Positions 47,700 to 59,652 of a stretch of DNA of 64,000 nt are shown here, in pieces. A model generated the notes under the pieces. The model was not told where the DNA came from. It did no database searches and saw nothing but the letters and a program-made list of their open reading frames with translations. The stretch's first letter is position 1; the number at the start of each line of letters is the position of its first letter. The DNA comes from Heterobasidion occidentale (Eukaryota; Basidiomycota; Agaricomycetes; Russulales; Bondarzewiaceae), in NCBI GenBank assembly GCA_039111635.1, contig JBCAQO010000010.1:1364001-1428000 (forward strand), given 5' to 3'. A program made the translations under genes and the position numbers.

Positions 47700-50523
47700 G
47701 AAATTAAGCCTGATATTCAAGTCATCGTCAGTCGTTTCGGCAACCAGTCGGACACAGTGCGCGTAAAAAACTTGTTACTCGTCGTACCTGTTGGCGATGG
47801 CGCACAATGGCCCTCTTCGAGCTCTGCGCCTGTCCGGCAGCCTATAAAAGTCAGTCTCACAATCCCCTATGACCTACGTAGGGCAGCGGCGAGAGACGAT
47901 ATCTTGAGGTTCGCACATAATCTATACCATTTCGAATGTCAATCGAAACGCCATCACAGCTCGATAAACTATGGCTCTCTCTCGAAAACCGTTACCACAT
48001 CTCTCGACGCTTATGCCACAACCGGATTCTCCTCCTTGGAACGGTTACTCGACCATATATTCGACACATGCTTCCAAGCCTTCGAGGCGATAACTCAAAT
48101 GACTGTGCACATCGTAAAGCCCCGCGCACTACCTTATGCAAAGACCGTCAGCATCACCTCGACACGTGTCCGAGACGGTTCACGCGTTGGCACAGTGGAC
48201 GTGCTTTCACTCGAGCAGCTATCCTGCAACCTTGTCGTGGGGCTCAACGCTTGCGAGCGCGAGGACAAGCAGGTTGTAGATTTTGACGTTGATATCGCCA
48301 CTGAGTCTGTCGAAAAGGGAGAAGTGTTTAACTGGCGTACTTTGTCAAAAAAAATTCGGACGGTGCGTCCACTTCTTGTCCTCCTGTTCGATTGAAACCT
48401 GCTACGTCGGGTATAACCTGCGTTCAACAGGAGGTAGAAAACTCGGCTTTCATCTCAGTTGAATCTCTAGCTTCGCTTGTGACGGAAAGCGTACTCCGAC
48501 ACACTGGCCGCGAGAGCGATATAGTGACGGTACGTGCGATGAAGCCCAAGGCCCTCGTCTTTGCCGAGGCTGCAGAAGTAGAGATTGTACGGACGATGCG
48601 AGACTATCAAACGAAGCGGAACCCTCTTGGTAGTGCAGCAATCACCAGCTTCGTCGACTTCGAAGTAGCTCAAACCCCACTAGGCCTTGCGAATATGGTC
48701 CGCCGAATGACATCAAACTTGCCGCCTCATGGACAAGAATTGCATACGGCTGCGATTGCTCTCGGTTCTAACCTCGGCGACCGCTTCGCGAACATCGAAC
48801 GAGCTCTCCAAATTCTCGATGTCGATGATGATACAATTCTCCTCCGCGAAGACCATGGCGCTCCGAAAGGGTCAACCATCGTATCCGTGGTGAATACCAG
48901 CTTTATGTACGAGACACCACCGATGTATGTCACCGACCAGCCGGAATTCATCAACTGCGCTTGCATCGTAAGTGGGAACAACGGGAGCTGGTGATTTAGT
49001 GCCTAATGATCGACACTCTATAGATCGAAACGAATTTGCCACCGCATGATCTTCTTCATCTTCTGAAGACCATAGAGAATATCGTTGGACGCGTGCCTAC
49101 TATTCGGAATGGCCCTCGAGCGATTGACCTGGATATAATGACATACGATGATATCGTTTACGATTCGCGCCCTGAGAGCGAAAGAGGATCGTTGGACAAC
49201 ATGCAAGGTCATCTTGTCATCCCTCACCCTCGCATGGCGGAACGGGAGTTCGTCCTTCGGCCCTTGAACGAGTAGGTCGTATCATGTACTTTATTTCGAG
49301 TCGGTCTTGAGCTCAATATTTCTAGCATGACTCCAGAAAACATCCATCCAGTACACAGAAAATCTATTCGACAGTTACTCTCGGATCTCATGTCAACACA
49401 ATCCAATGATATACCAGCCATGAACAAAGTCATGGCTTTCCCAATCCATTCGCAGACCTCCACAGGGTCCGCATCGCTTCGCAACGTTCCTGCGACTTCG
49501 ACTTACTGGACATTCCCTTCCCACGATTCGCAGACTCAACACTCTGCAGTCCATAAAACTCGCATCATGGCAACCCTCAACATGACGCCTGACTCCTTCT
49601 CGGACGGATCAATACACAACACGCTTCCTAACGCACTTGCGTATGTGAAGTCGTCAGTCAACGCAGGCGCAGCCATGATTGACATCGGAGGGTGCTCTAC
49701 ACGACCTGGTGCTGCATATGTCTCCGCTGAGGACGAAATCGCCCGAATTGTGCCTATCATCGAGGCTATTCGGGCTTCTCCTGAACCAGAAATAAGCCGG
49801 GTACTGATCAGCGTCGACACCTTCCGCCATGATGTCGCCCGCTCTGCCGTGCTCGCCGGCGCAAACTGCATCAACGATGTGTACGCCTTCACGGGTCCCG
49901 CTTACCCTTTTAATGAAGATGCTGTTCGGCACTTCATTGAAATGCGGCGGATCTCCCGTGAACTCGCGGTGCCCGTCGTACTCATGCATTCTCGAGGAGA
50001 CGCAGGCACCAACAAGGACTATTCGAAGTACGAGAATCCTGACTTCGTCGGTACTCGTGATGACGCGGTTCTGAAGGGAGTAGCCCTCGAGCTGGGAGAA
50101 AAAGTAAACGCCATAGTGTGCGGACGAGGCGGTGTTAGGCGATGGCTAGTGATGGTCGATCCCGGCGTTGGGTTCAGTAAGTCTGTTGAGGACAACTTGG
50201 CCGTTCTGAGACAGGCATCAGTTATTACTGGTGAGGTATTGCCTGGCGGGATGGCGAATCCGCTGTGCGGGTTCCCCCAACTTATTGGCACATCGCGGAA
50301 GTCCTTTTTAGCTGCTGTTCTGGCGAGTAAAGATGAAGAGGGAACGTACACTGGACGGGAGGTGCCGCCTATGGAGAGAGGATGGGCGACAGCAGCAGCT
50401 GTCGCGTGCGCGGTTCAACAAGGCGCGGCGGTTGTGAGAGTGCACCAGGTCTGGGAGCTAGGGGATGTTGTGAGGATCTCTGATGCGTTATGGAGCCAAA
50501 AACAGAGGCCAAAAACAAAATAG
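47700..50523 (+). CDS. FOL1: Trifunctional folate synthesis enzyme (DHNA / HPPK / DHPS), 5' end unresolved
   Basis: Exons: <47700..48362, 48431..48967, 49024..49271, 49326..50523; at least 880 residues. Two FolB-like aldolase modules (DTVRVKNLLLVVPVG and a second around VENSAFISVESLA) come first. HPPK follows: AIALGSNLGDRFANIERAL, YETPPMYVTDQPEFINCA and GPRAIDLDI. The DHPS barrel has ATLNMTPDSFSDGS, DIGGCSTRPGA, SVDTFR, LMHSRGD, DPGVGFSKS, GTSRKSF and RVHQVWELGD. Known role: three successive steps to dihydropteroate; DHPS is the sulfonamide target. No in-frame ATG precedes 47757. An ATG at 47653 would need an implausible 28-nt intron, so the true first exon is not settled. Confidence 0.93.
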
Positions 50524-51041
50524 AAACAAATAGAAAGTCTGTTGTATTGGCTCAGTCGAGATCACTGACACTCCAAAATGTGTGACGTTGTCCTAACGCA
50601 TAGATGATATTGGACATGGCGAGTGTAGGCGAGAGATAGCATGATGCAGACGGTGCGAATACAGTGAGATAAAAACCGGAACCGGACTCAGCCCCCAATG
50701 CCCGTCCCTTGGAGTGATAATTCTCCTGTGTGGGCGTTGCGCGCCAGCCAAAATGATGTCATGGAGAATGCGCGATTTTATTTCTCTGGGTTGGGGTTCC
50801 TGAAAGATGAAGTTGAGTGAGATTGAGTTCATAACCAGTAAGTGAAGGGGGAAGGCGATATTGATCAGATAGGAGCGAAAGACGTTTAGATGCATGGTTT
50901 GTCAACACGGTAGTTTCAGTGTGAACTATGCTTGTTTCAATTGGTATCATCAGGCATTGGCCAAGAGGGAAGGATGGTGAACCCAGGTAGCATGGGGAAG
51001 CGTGCCAGAGGGAAAAGAGACCAGAGGGACGGTATAAAGAC
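50524..51041. other. Intergenic between convergent FOL1 and eS30
   Basis: 3' flanks only; no coding signal. Confidence 0.5.
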
Positions 51042-51335
51042 TCACATTCTCCGCTTTCCTCCTGGGAGGGTGGTAACGTTCACGAAGCTGATAAGAGCGA
51101 ATGATTCAGAAATACTTTCATGGGGGATCCTGCAAGCAAATGACTCACCGGCGGTTATACAAAATCCTCTTCTTAGCACGACCTTTGGGAGTCTTCTTCT
51201 TCTCCTGCTTTTCGACCTTGGGGGTCTGAGACTTGACTTTGCCGGCACGGGCAAGAGATCCGTGAACTAACAACGGCGGCGCAGGTTAGTGCGTGTCATG
51301 CGACATGAAGAAGAGTGTCACAAGCCTTTTCCCAT
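51042..51335 (-). CDS. RPS30: 40S ribosomal protein eS30
   Basis: Three exons (complement): 51326..51335 (10 nt), 51149..51266, 51042..51087; 57 residues. The first exon gives only MGK and the first base of Val. The rest reads [20 protein letters not shown], then [19 protein letters not shown] and [13 protein letters not shown], a standard eS30. It is not fused to a ubiquitin-like domain. The first intron (59 nt) has a strong branch site (CACTAAC) and acceptor (GTTGTTAG) but starts with GC (AAAAG|GCTTGT), so it is a GC-AG intron. The C terminus stops at RRM and lacks the few extra residues common elsewhere. Confidence 0.93.
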
Positions 51336-52528
51336 TTTTCTTGACGGTAATGACTTTGACGACGACCACAGTGGTGTCCGTGGATTGGTCCTGTACAGTC
51401 AGAGAGTTAAGGTTTCAAGCTCCGATAGAATGTGGAGTGGCGGAGTGGCTGAGGGTTCGGTAACAAGGCTTACCAACTCGTTCTCAATCGGTCTCAACTT
51501 TTGAAGCGTCTATTGTGTGAGATTGTGTGTCGTCAATGCACGAGTGCTTGTTGAATGCTTTCAATACCAAGCAGTCTCTCCGCTTTTGGAGTGTGAAGTC
51601 GATGCTTTCCCCAGGTTTGTACTCCTCAAGATCTCATATGCGAAGTGTTTGCCACCACATAATCATGCTCAACAGTTGAGAAGTTGTTGAGTCTGCAGGC
51701 ACCATGGATCCGACAAGGCCTGCATCCCCGCTTGTTTGTACGCTTGCGGCAGCATGGCGAACGACTGTGTTCACTTGTTGAACGGATCTCTCCGTCTTGC
51801 TGCGGAACTGCCACTCCTACTAGGCCTTCAGCTTCAGGGTCACCTAGTGTCTTCGGGATGCTCCAAGGGACGATGTTCTCCCCTCGGGACTTCTACATAT
51901 ACGCGCCTTACCACCGAATGACGTCGATTATAGCATCGAAGATGGCGACAGTTTCGGGAGGACTATCATTGCCTGGTAATATCCGTTCATTCTTTAGTGA
52001 CTTGTCAACTTCGTCGAGGCGGTCACAAATCATAAATAGACCGGAACATTCTGGGCATTTCAATCGAAACATTATCTTATATTATGTGGCTGGTCCCCTT
52101 CGGACCTTAGGGAGCAACCGGTGCCAGGAAGGTACGAGAATCTAAAGCTTCAGCAACTCTTCTCAACAGCTCTCACATCTATGCTCTGCTGTCTAGATGA
52201 TCTTGTTATGTGTTTTGGCGTGGAACCTTCGCCACACTACGTGACAATGACTAACCGCTCGTCAGAATGTGGACACGCCAATCGACACAAGCGAAGGCGA
52301 CAATGTGGCTTGACCGCGGCACCACGATTGTTTGATGCCACAGACGGCCTCATGTGTGAGCACTTATAACCGTCATCGAAACATGAAGACTAACACCCTT
52401 TCCTCTCCCAATCTTCCAATTTCAGCTGTACTCAAGTTGTGTCTTCGCAGATTTCTGCCTTTTGCCGACGTCTACTGAGCGGTTTACACAAAAGGTCAAT
52501 TGCGACTTTCTCTGATATATCCATTCAG
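51336..52528. other. Intergenic, 1.2 kb, no gene seen
   Basis: eS30 promoter and upstream region of the F-box gene. An acceptor-like TTTCAG at about 52420 could belong to a non-coding or very short first exon of the F-box gene. Confidence 0.4.
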
Positions 52529-54013
52529 ATGAAACCAGTTTCGCGTCCGTCGCAGTCTACAGCCCTCATCCCCACGTACCACTTTCCCAGGGAGTGCTAC
52601 ATCAACACAATACCCGTGGAGCTCCTCTCTCGAATCTTTTGCTTTGCAGGAAATCCGCTGTCATCTATTTACCTCTATGGGGCGACAAGGGGTGCTGAAG
52701 TCCTTGTGTCTCACGTGTGTAGGCGATGGCGCGCTGTTGCTATAAATGCTGCCACGCTGTGGACCATGATCGACGTTCTGAAAATCAACGACGAGGCCGT
52801 CGATCGAGTGCAGATCTACATTTCTCGCTCAAAGGAGGCACCTCTCGATATATTCATCCGGACTTCTACAACCTCTGACTTGATAGAAGACCTTTCGGAT
52901 CGTACTCAAAAGAACGTGCAAAAAATTCTCGACTCCCTATATCCGCATACACGTCGTTGGCGCATTTGCCACCTGAACATTTGGATACCATCTCTACATC
53001 AGAATTTGTTGGAGAAATTACCTCGACTCGCTGCTGCTCCCAATCTTCGTACTCTTACCGTGGACGGTAATCCATTTTCCAGACCTACAAAGGCTATGGA
53101 TGCCCTTCCATTCCAGGGTATCCTGCCGAGGTTGACGGAACTGTGCTTCAAAGACATCTCGTTTGACTGGCCTGCCCGCACTCTCCGCCATCTGACATTT
53201 CTATCTCTCGACTTGCTGCTTTCCTCGGGGCAGATCCTCCCCCTCGCACGACTCAAGGGAATGCTTTCTCATTGCGAGTCTCTTTCGCAACTTTACCTTT
53301 CAGGGACTGCATCATTCGAGATCGCGTGTTTTGCCCCTCCGGATCCCGATAGCTGGCCTAACAATGCTGCCTCACTTCCTTCCCTCACCATGTTGATTCT
53401 CGAGTCATGTAGACCCGATCTCGCACTCGCGATAGCCAGGTCTATCGACACACCTCTCCTCCGCGTCTTAGATCTGAGATTAACAAATAGCCCTGGTGAT
53501 TTTGACCCCCTTATCCGACAACTACAAAGCATACACCCTGCTACTGGGAAGTCGGTGATGAACAATCTGGAGGGCCTCCGCGTTCTGGGCACGTCTTACT
53601 CGTCCGAAATGAGGGTTATATCCGATACATTTTCAGCACTCTCAAACCTCCGGGTACTTTGCATTGACCGAGTTGCAAGCGGGCAGTGGTACGGTGCGTT
53701 CTTTACAACGGTATCCAATCGCAATCAAGTCAGGGGCCGCACGCACATGCTTACACGTTCCAAGTTTCTTCCGAAACTTACAACGCTTGTGATCCCAGAC
53801 ATCCTTTCTTTCGACATATACACTCTTTCAGCCTGGAAGCAGAAAGAAACGCTTCTTTTGCGGCAGATATTGGTCGACGCTGGACGTACTGAGTTATATG
53901 ACGAAAAGGGGACCAAGTTGGCAGTCCGCAAAATCGGTGGCCTGGGGTTCGGAGGATTCCACATGGTAACTCTCATGGAAATGGATGGCTTTGAATCCTC
54001 AGCCAGTCTATGA
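52529..54013 (+). CDS. F-box protein with leucine-rich C-terminal region
   Basis: Intronless frame; from the ATG at 52529 it gives 494 residues. The frame is open upstream to 52439 without another ATG, so an upstream exon is possible. The F-box is at about residues 20-75: CYINTIPVELLSRIFCFAG, then VSHVCRRWRAVAIN and LWTMIDV. The remainder has irregular Leu-rich repeats (LPRLTELCFKDI, LTFLSLDLLL, LPSLTMLILESC, LLRVLDLRLTN, LEGLRVL, LSNLRVLCI), as in the many basidiomycete F-box/LRR proteins. Probable role: substrate adaptor of an SCF ubiquitin ligase; substrate unknown. Confidence 0.88.
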   Translation: MKPVSRPSQSTALIPTYHFPRECYINTIPVELLSRIFCFAGNPLSSIYLYGATRGAEVLVSHVCRRWRAVAINAATLWTMIDVLKINDEAVDRVQIYISRSKEAPLDIFIRTSTTSDLIEDLSDRTQKNVQKILDSLYPHTRRWRICHLNIWIPSLHQNLLEKLPRLAAAPNLRTLTVDGNPFSRPTKAMDALPFQGILPRLTELCFKDISFDWPARTLRHLTFLSLDLLLSSGQILPLARLKGMLSHCESLSQLYLSGTASFEIACFAPPDPDSWPNNAASLPSLTMLILESCRPDLALAIARSIDTPLLRVLDLRLTNSPGDFDPLIRQLQSIHPATGKSVMNNLEGLRVLGTSYSSEMRVISDTFSALSNLRVLCIDRVASGQWYGAFFTTVSNRNQVRGRTHMLTRSKFLPKLTTLVIPDILSFDIYTLSAWKQKETLLLRQILVDAGRTELYDEKGTKLAVRKIGGLGFGGFHMVTLMEMDGFESSASL

Positions 54014-54617
54014 TCCAATGTATGCATTCACTTTTCATGAAGAAACGTGCACGGTTCAGCTGTTCTTTGGTTATATGTGCTTTAGCATTATTGTTGACTC
54101 TGAAAAATTGGTGATTGGCGACGATGATATCTCAGTAAAGTGGTTATTTGGCTGTTGTACATAGGTCCCGATGTGCTTATTGGCTCATTGCTTCCCCTGA
54201 AAATTTATCCCTTGATAGCAACGAGCACAAACGTAGTTTGTGCGGATTATAGTTATGTTGGAAATGAGTCAGCATGCGAGTGGAAGACCGTGAACACTGC
54301 GGTTTACACAGTAATTGACTCACAAGGGCTGCAGCAAATGGCTCACTTGATTATTCTCAGTCTCGAGGGTCTATTAACTCGATCACACTTGCATTGAAGT
54401 CAAAGACCAGACAGTATAGACCTAATTCAATCCCTGCTCTTATTCCAAGGACATTTTCGGTCGAGCCTAGCTTCCTGTTAGGGACGAAAGGACGTACGCA
54501 TGTTATCCAGGTTTCCTGGTTTCCTGTCGACGAACAATGTAGACTTGATACCCAGCAGGATCATTTGAAACTGAAGCTGAAGTCTAACCGCTAGCGACGT
54601 CAGGTGACAGCATAGAT
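54014..54617. other. Intergenic between convergent F-box gene and ORC3
   Basis: No coding signal seen. Confidence 0.5.
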
Positions 54618-57380
54618 TTAATCCAAAACTTTGAAGGTCGTCCTCATGACATGGTCCACCTTTCTGCCAGTATGCTTGATGAAGCCCAGGAGATCCAGCG
54701 TGTGCAATGCCTGGATGAACCGCGCCTGCACATGCATTTTCCATTCATCCTGTCCTTCAATGGCTATATCCTCAACCTCTATACCCTGACTTTTGCGGGC
54801 GTGCTTGCGCTGGCTCTCCAGTACGACTGCAAACGCCTCAAACCAGTCATACACGTTGACCATTCGGCCAGCTTCAAGGTAACGTCGGAAAAGAATGCTG
54901 ACGTCTGGGAGCTCCCAGATGGTGTGTCGTGGAGAATTGGAGGAATCCTCGATATAGCCGTAAGGATTCAGGAGGCCGGAAAGAACGGCAGCATGAGGCG
55001 AAGGGTTGATCAACTGTAAAGCAGACATGTCAAAGTCTGCCACGACGAACAAGCAGCGGCTGAGCAGACCTCAGAAGGATATGGTGTATATCCCATATAC
55101 CATACATCCCACAGCATAAAATCTTCAAGGTTCACTATCGAGGACCTACGGAAGTAGTTTATACGAGGAAATATATTTGATAGACGAAGACGCACTGCCA
55201 ATATCTTGTGAGCCAGCTGCCCACTGTAGTAGCCGTGGCAGAAGCATCGACACTTTTGCCGCCTGATTTAAGGGATTGTAAAGCATCCGTGACGCAATGA
55301 TCTACAGGATCACGCAGGTCTGACGGAATATCTTGCAAGAAAGTCTGAAGCTCTGTCAAAAGTACTAGAAGCTTCTCCGTGTGAAGTTTTCTGTATGGTG
55401 AAAGAAGTCAAGAGCCGATAATACAAGTATTTGAGATAGCGTACTTAATCATCGTCCCCAGATACATCGACTCACTGGATAGTTGTCCCTGCAATGCAGC
55501 GGTCATTGCATCGAATATGGTATGGCCTAAATCTGCACTGCGATATCCCATATCTAGTAGAGTGCGCTGTACAAATCGCATGATGGCGAATGCAGACCTC
55601 GAAGTCCTCCAAGCGGATGAGAACCCTCTTTGAGCTTCGGTGACAGACGCGAGAAGGACAGAGATTTCCTTGATGGGCCATCCATCTTTGACAGACCGAT
55701 TGAGGAACCGAGAGACCAGGTGAGAGATGAATGGGAACGAAGACGGATCGTCCAGCTTTTCAATGGAATGGTCGAGGGAAGTTGTTCCAAGGAGTGTATT
55801 CTGGGCGAATATGGTCAGGGGTTCTTCAAAATGCTTGAGGTAGGCTACCTACGCCAAAGTCAGGAAGATCCAGCGCTCACAAAGCCAGATACCCACCTGC
55901 AGTATTGTCAGCACGCCGTCAACAAAAGAGCTGTGGCGGGTGAAGAAATCTGCGAGAAATTCGAGAACGATTGGGCCAATAATGATATTCGATTCAAATT
56001 TTGGATCGAAAAAGGTCTAAGCGGAATTGCTATGTGAGTGGTAGTGGAAAATACTTTGCGATGAACTTACCTCCATCAATAGCTTCTCGAGGACCTCAGT
56101 ACCGGAAGGAAGTGTGAAGTTTTGTACCCGAAGCAGGGAGAGAGTAGATCGTGGGTATGCCGAATGCAGATAGGATGGAGAAGGCGGGGATGAAAGCGAT
56201 AGAACAAATACTAAAGGAAGTAATGGGATATGACGGCTATGAAAGACTTGTTACGTGCTGGCCGTTGCTTTCTAAGAATCTAAATTGCCATACCTGCAAA
56301 TATAGAAAAGGTCTTGTAAAACAATGCCATCCACCTGTTCGAAATCGTGTATGAAAACAATTAGCTGTGGCAAGGGCTCGGATATATCTGTATCTCGGAT
56401 GTGAGCAACCTGTTCTTCATAAGCAAATATGTGTATATTACCATGGCATTCGCGAATGACAGTGTACCAAGCGTTCAAAAGGGCAATATCATAATTGGCC
56501 AATGAAGTCGTTGGCTTGCGTTTTACTTGACATGACGGGGAAAAACACAATTGCTATGAGATTTCTAGACATCAGACCAGCTACCGAATAATGTGGCGCA
56601 CCGTCAAATCCACTAGGCGGTCGGTCTATGAAGCCTGTGACTAAAGCCTTCATCGCAGACATGATATTTGTGCAATCGGATGGACGAATATGGGTGACAC
56701 AGTTTGCTGGGTGCGCGGCCTCTTCCTCGCTATCAGTTTCGCCTAATTCCCGCCATCCCAATGTCTTTGCAATCTCGTTGACGAATGTCGAACCAGACGC
56801 CGGTGCTATCGCCAATCTTATAGTCAGATTTAAAGCAAAATACTCAGTGCTTACCAGAAATCGATATGACCGGAAGCTCGGAATATGGGAGACCTGGCAA
56901 GACATCATTATACGCGGTTTCCACTTGTTGAACGATTTCGTCTGCCACAGGCGCGTAAATCGCGTTCAAAATATTCTGACAGGGTGCGTCAAGGGTGTGC
57001 ATCATTCAATAACAAAAGAAGACACGCACCCGAACGCGATTCAAGCACTTTTGCCAAACATCTCTGTATATCTTCAGTCGAATGTCATGTCCTCCGCGTA
57101 GATCTCGTTCTCTAAAGGACAAGCCTTCTTCCCTCAAGTCGTTTGTCTCTTTGCCAACCAATGTTTCATTTTCAAGCGCCTCGTCTAGAAGATGACAATT
57201 AGGCCCACACAGCAAGCGGTATATATGATAAGTCTCGAAGTTTGAGACTATACCTGCTTCCTCGTAAGGTATGTAAATCACAGTCTAAAAAAGGGACATC
57301 TTTCGATTGTGTTATGGAATTATTGATATGATTGATGTCCATACCTGATTCAAGTCGTCAAGAGCCGGTATTGAGGACAT
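54618..57380 (-). CDS. ORC3: Origin recognition complex subunit 3
   Basis: Many small exons. Those resolved (complement) are 57345..57380, 57254..57284, 57030..57184, 56855..56975, 56578..56805, 56442..56525 and 56294..56387; further exons run to the stop at 54618. The start gives MSSIPALDDLNQ joined to TVIYIPYEEA. The AAA+-like N-terminal half includes ISAPASGSTFVNEIAKTLGW and PLPQLIVFIHDFEQVDGIVL. The helical middle has VLEFLADFFTRHSSFVDGVL and LAYLKHFEEPLTIFAQN. The C-terminal winged helix is the most diagnostic part: NVYDWFEAFAVVLE, ARFIQALHTLDLLGFIKHTG, then RKVDHVMRT. Known role: subunit of the origin-binding ORC complex. Exact internal borders between 54618 and 56293 are not all settled. 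Confidence 0.9.
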
Positions 57381-57521
57381 AGCTCAGAGATCCGAGCAAG
57401 AGACGCTGCCAGAAGATCGACCGTGGAACTTCGGAGGTGACCGTACTCCCATGTGGCCGCTTGGTAAGCTCTTTTCCTTGCTGTGCGTTCCTGAATCCTT
57501 CTGCCTCCGAAGTCACCTGCA

Positions 57522-58086
57522 TCACCCTCTGGCGGGTGTGTTGTGCCAGAATATGCAGTGTGCACAATCTGGCGTCATAGACGACCTATTTCTATGCTCA
57601 TTAGCTCGTGTAGGCATACACACCACTAACTCTGGCCTGTTCGAGATGCCCCGACTGCACCGCATGATTCTTGGACTACCATTTGACTTCTGCTCTAGCG
57701 AATCAAGAGCACAATTCTCCGTGGTGGAAAGTCGAGCGACCGGATCGGAATCTTCGATGATATCGAATCGTTGCATGATATTAGCTGCTAGAGTGCACTT
57801 GCGAGGCATTCTTCCTCCTATTTCTGTCACCATCTCTCCATTATACCGCCTACTCTCCGGCAGGCATTCGGAAAAAAGAACCATCATCGGATGTTGGGTT
57901 TGGTCTAAATCCGCTATTTTTACACGCAAGATATTTTTGCTGAGCAGCTTGAGTCAGCTAGAGGTCAGTGAATCTTCTATGTCTATTTTTTTTCTTGACA
58001 GACTATATGACAGTGCGTATGTGTCCGCTGCTAAAATTATCATCAGTCGGCGAGCTATCGGTGAAAGTGGCTTTAAGCCTTGCCAT
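57522..58086 (-). CDS. Unrecognised small protein
   Basis: Proposed exons (complement): 58012..58086 and 57522..57947, with a 64-nt intron; 166 residues if the second exon is read to its stop. The N terminus reads MARLKATFTDSSPTDDN. The middle has a regular, globular mix (NILRVKIADLDQTQHPMMVL, RFDIIEDSDPVARLSTTE). The last ~45 residues are Cys/Arg/His-rich and may instead be intron, with other exons continuing toward 57400. Tandem with ORC3 (same strand, about 140 bp upstream) and divergent from the AA9 gene. I do not recognise the family. Confidence 0.45.
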
Positions 58087-58245
58087 GCATAGAATAATCC
58101 CGCTTCCTTTTTTCCAGGTCGGCATCATAGGTCTCTATTTATGGCATGGAGATTTTCCTTGCGCACGAACGATAGCAAGATGCTGAGTGATATAAAGCAC
58201 CTGAGTTTAGCGGCTGGACTGACATTACTTCTCAGCTCTGTCTTT

Positions 58246-59175
58246 ATGAAGCCATTCACACCTCTCGTGATTTTCGCCGTCTTTGTGGCTCAAACAGCTG
58301 CACACTGTATGCATTCTCTCGATCTCGCCGTCCAACTATGAGCATCATATTTTTGAATTGAAGATACTTTCCCCTCCCTCATTGTTGGGGGCACAACCAC
58401 TCCGCGATGGGTGACGTCCGTGAGACGGACAACTACCAAAGCCAGGCCCCGGTATTCCCTCTCTCTCGTATCTCCCTGGCTTCTCTACCTGACTCCTTTT
58501 GACTCTAGGTAACAGATGTTACTAGCCTCGATTTGCGTTGCTATGACACGCAGACGCAGGCGACCGCTTCGACGATCACCGTCGCCGCTGGCGCACAGCT
58601 CGGCGTCGCTTGCGACAACACGATCTACCATCCTGGTGTAGTAAACGTATACATGGCAAAGGCCCCCGATGGTGACGTCTCCACGTTCGACGGTTCGGGG
58701 ACGGTCTGGTTCAAGGTCTACCAGATTAGCGCTGTCACCAACGGTGGAACGTATATCTCTTGGCCCGCGCAAGATCTGAGCAGCGTGATATTCACGCTTC
58801 CATCGGCTCTTCCGACTGGGCAATATCTCGTGCGCCTTGAGGCCATTGCTCTGCGCGTTGCATCCACATTCGGCGGTGCACAATTTTATGTGCGTGTATT
58901 GCTTTACTCACTACCTGATCAGTTCTCATGTTTCTGTATTCCAGCTTTCGTGCGGCCAAATCAACGTTACCGGTGGAGGCAGCGGTACTCCGGGCCCTCT
59001 TGTTGCTATTCCAGGCGTGTACACTGGCTACGTGAGCATTTCTCGAGACTAGTCGACATGTTCAGCACTCGATTCAACAGCCAACTACACGCAACCTGGA
59101 CCCATAAGCTCTCGCGTTTTGATCACATTAACAGGATCACTGAATATGTCGGAACAGCCTGTTTGGTCCGGGTGA
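58246..59175 (+). pseudogene. AA9 lytic polysaccharide monooxygenase gene, damaged
   Basis: Segments: 58246..58306, 58364..58451, 58509..58889, 58945..59031, 59081..59103, 59158..59175. A signal peptide (MKPFTPLVIFAVFVAQTAA) ends just before His20, which would become the N-terminal copper ligand of the mature enzyme. Then HYTFPSLIVGG, APVTDVTS, IYHPGVVNVYMAKAP (second copper His), [40 protein letters not shown] and PVWSG, all AA9-typical. Three faults are seen. A base is missing at about 58415 (GTGACGTCCG). A base is missing at the exon end at 59031. The last donor at 59104 reads ATAAGC instead of GTAAGC. In addition, the usual EHIALH reads EAIALR, losing the second-sphere His. Known role of the family: oxidative cellulose cleavage outside the cell. 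Confidence 0.75.
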
Positions 59176-59652
59176 AATGCTTGCACATATGTGAAGGTCT
59201 TTGTCTTGACTTTGATGTCAACAGCAATCAGTGCGCTCGTCTGATCGAGTGGTCAATAAACATGTGTTCGATATCATTTTGATTACTGCTAAACAACCTG
59301 AGCCTCAGTTGTCCCTTTGTTTCGGTAAATGTCTAGATATATGGTCAAAATTGTTTTACCGTCTCAACTCACTTGATAGACCAGAGGTTCATCTACAGAA
59401 AGTTCAAAAGCAAGCCGAGTTCAAACGACGGGGTATCAAGTGTCATAGCAAGCCAGATAACTCAAAATCAACGCTGCTGCCGTTCGGTTCCAAGGACGTA
59501 GTCCCCGAGGCACTAGTCTAGATTAAATATCTCTACATGGGTTGAGATTTTGATAGATATAGCGCTATGATCGAGGTCGAGAGATTTTCTGAAAGCCCAG
59601 CCATCAGAACTCCTACGACTGATGTCCGCCAGGGATTTAAGAAAAGATGTGA
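59176..59652. other. Intergenic between convergent genes
   Basis: 3' flanks of the AA9 gene and the GPI-anchored protein gene; no coding signal. Confidence 0.5.

Noticed and set aside
51420..51500. Possible tRNA or snoRNA upstream of eS30
   Set aside because: A short tRNA-like D-arm string only; no complete fold or box pairs.
55630..56037. Plus-strand 135-codon frame
   Set aside because: It is antisense to coding exons of ORC3 and has no features of its own.
57451..58092. Plus-strand 213-codon frame
   Set aside because: It lies opposite the small minus-strand gene, which has a better protein composition and a proper intron.
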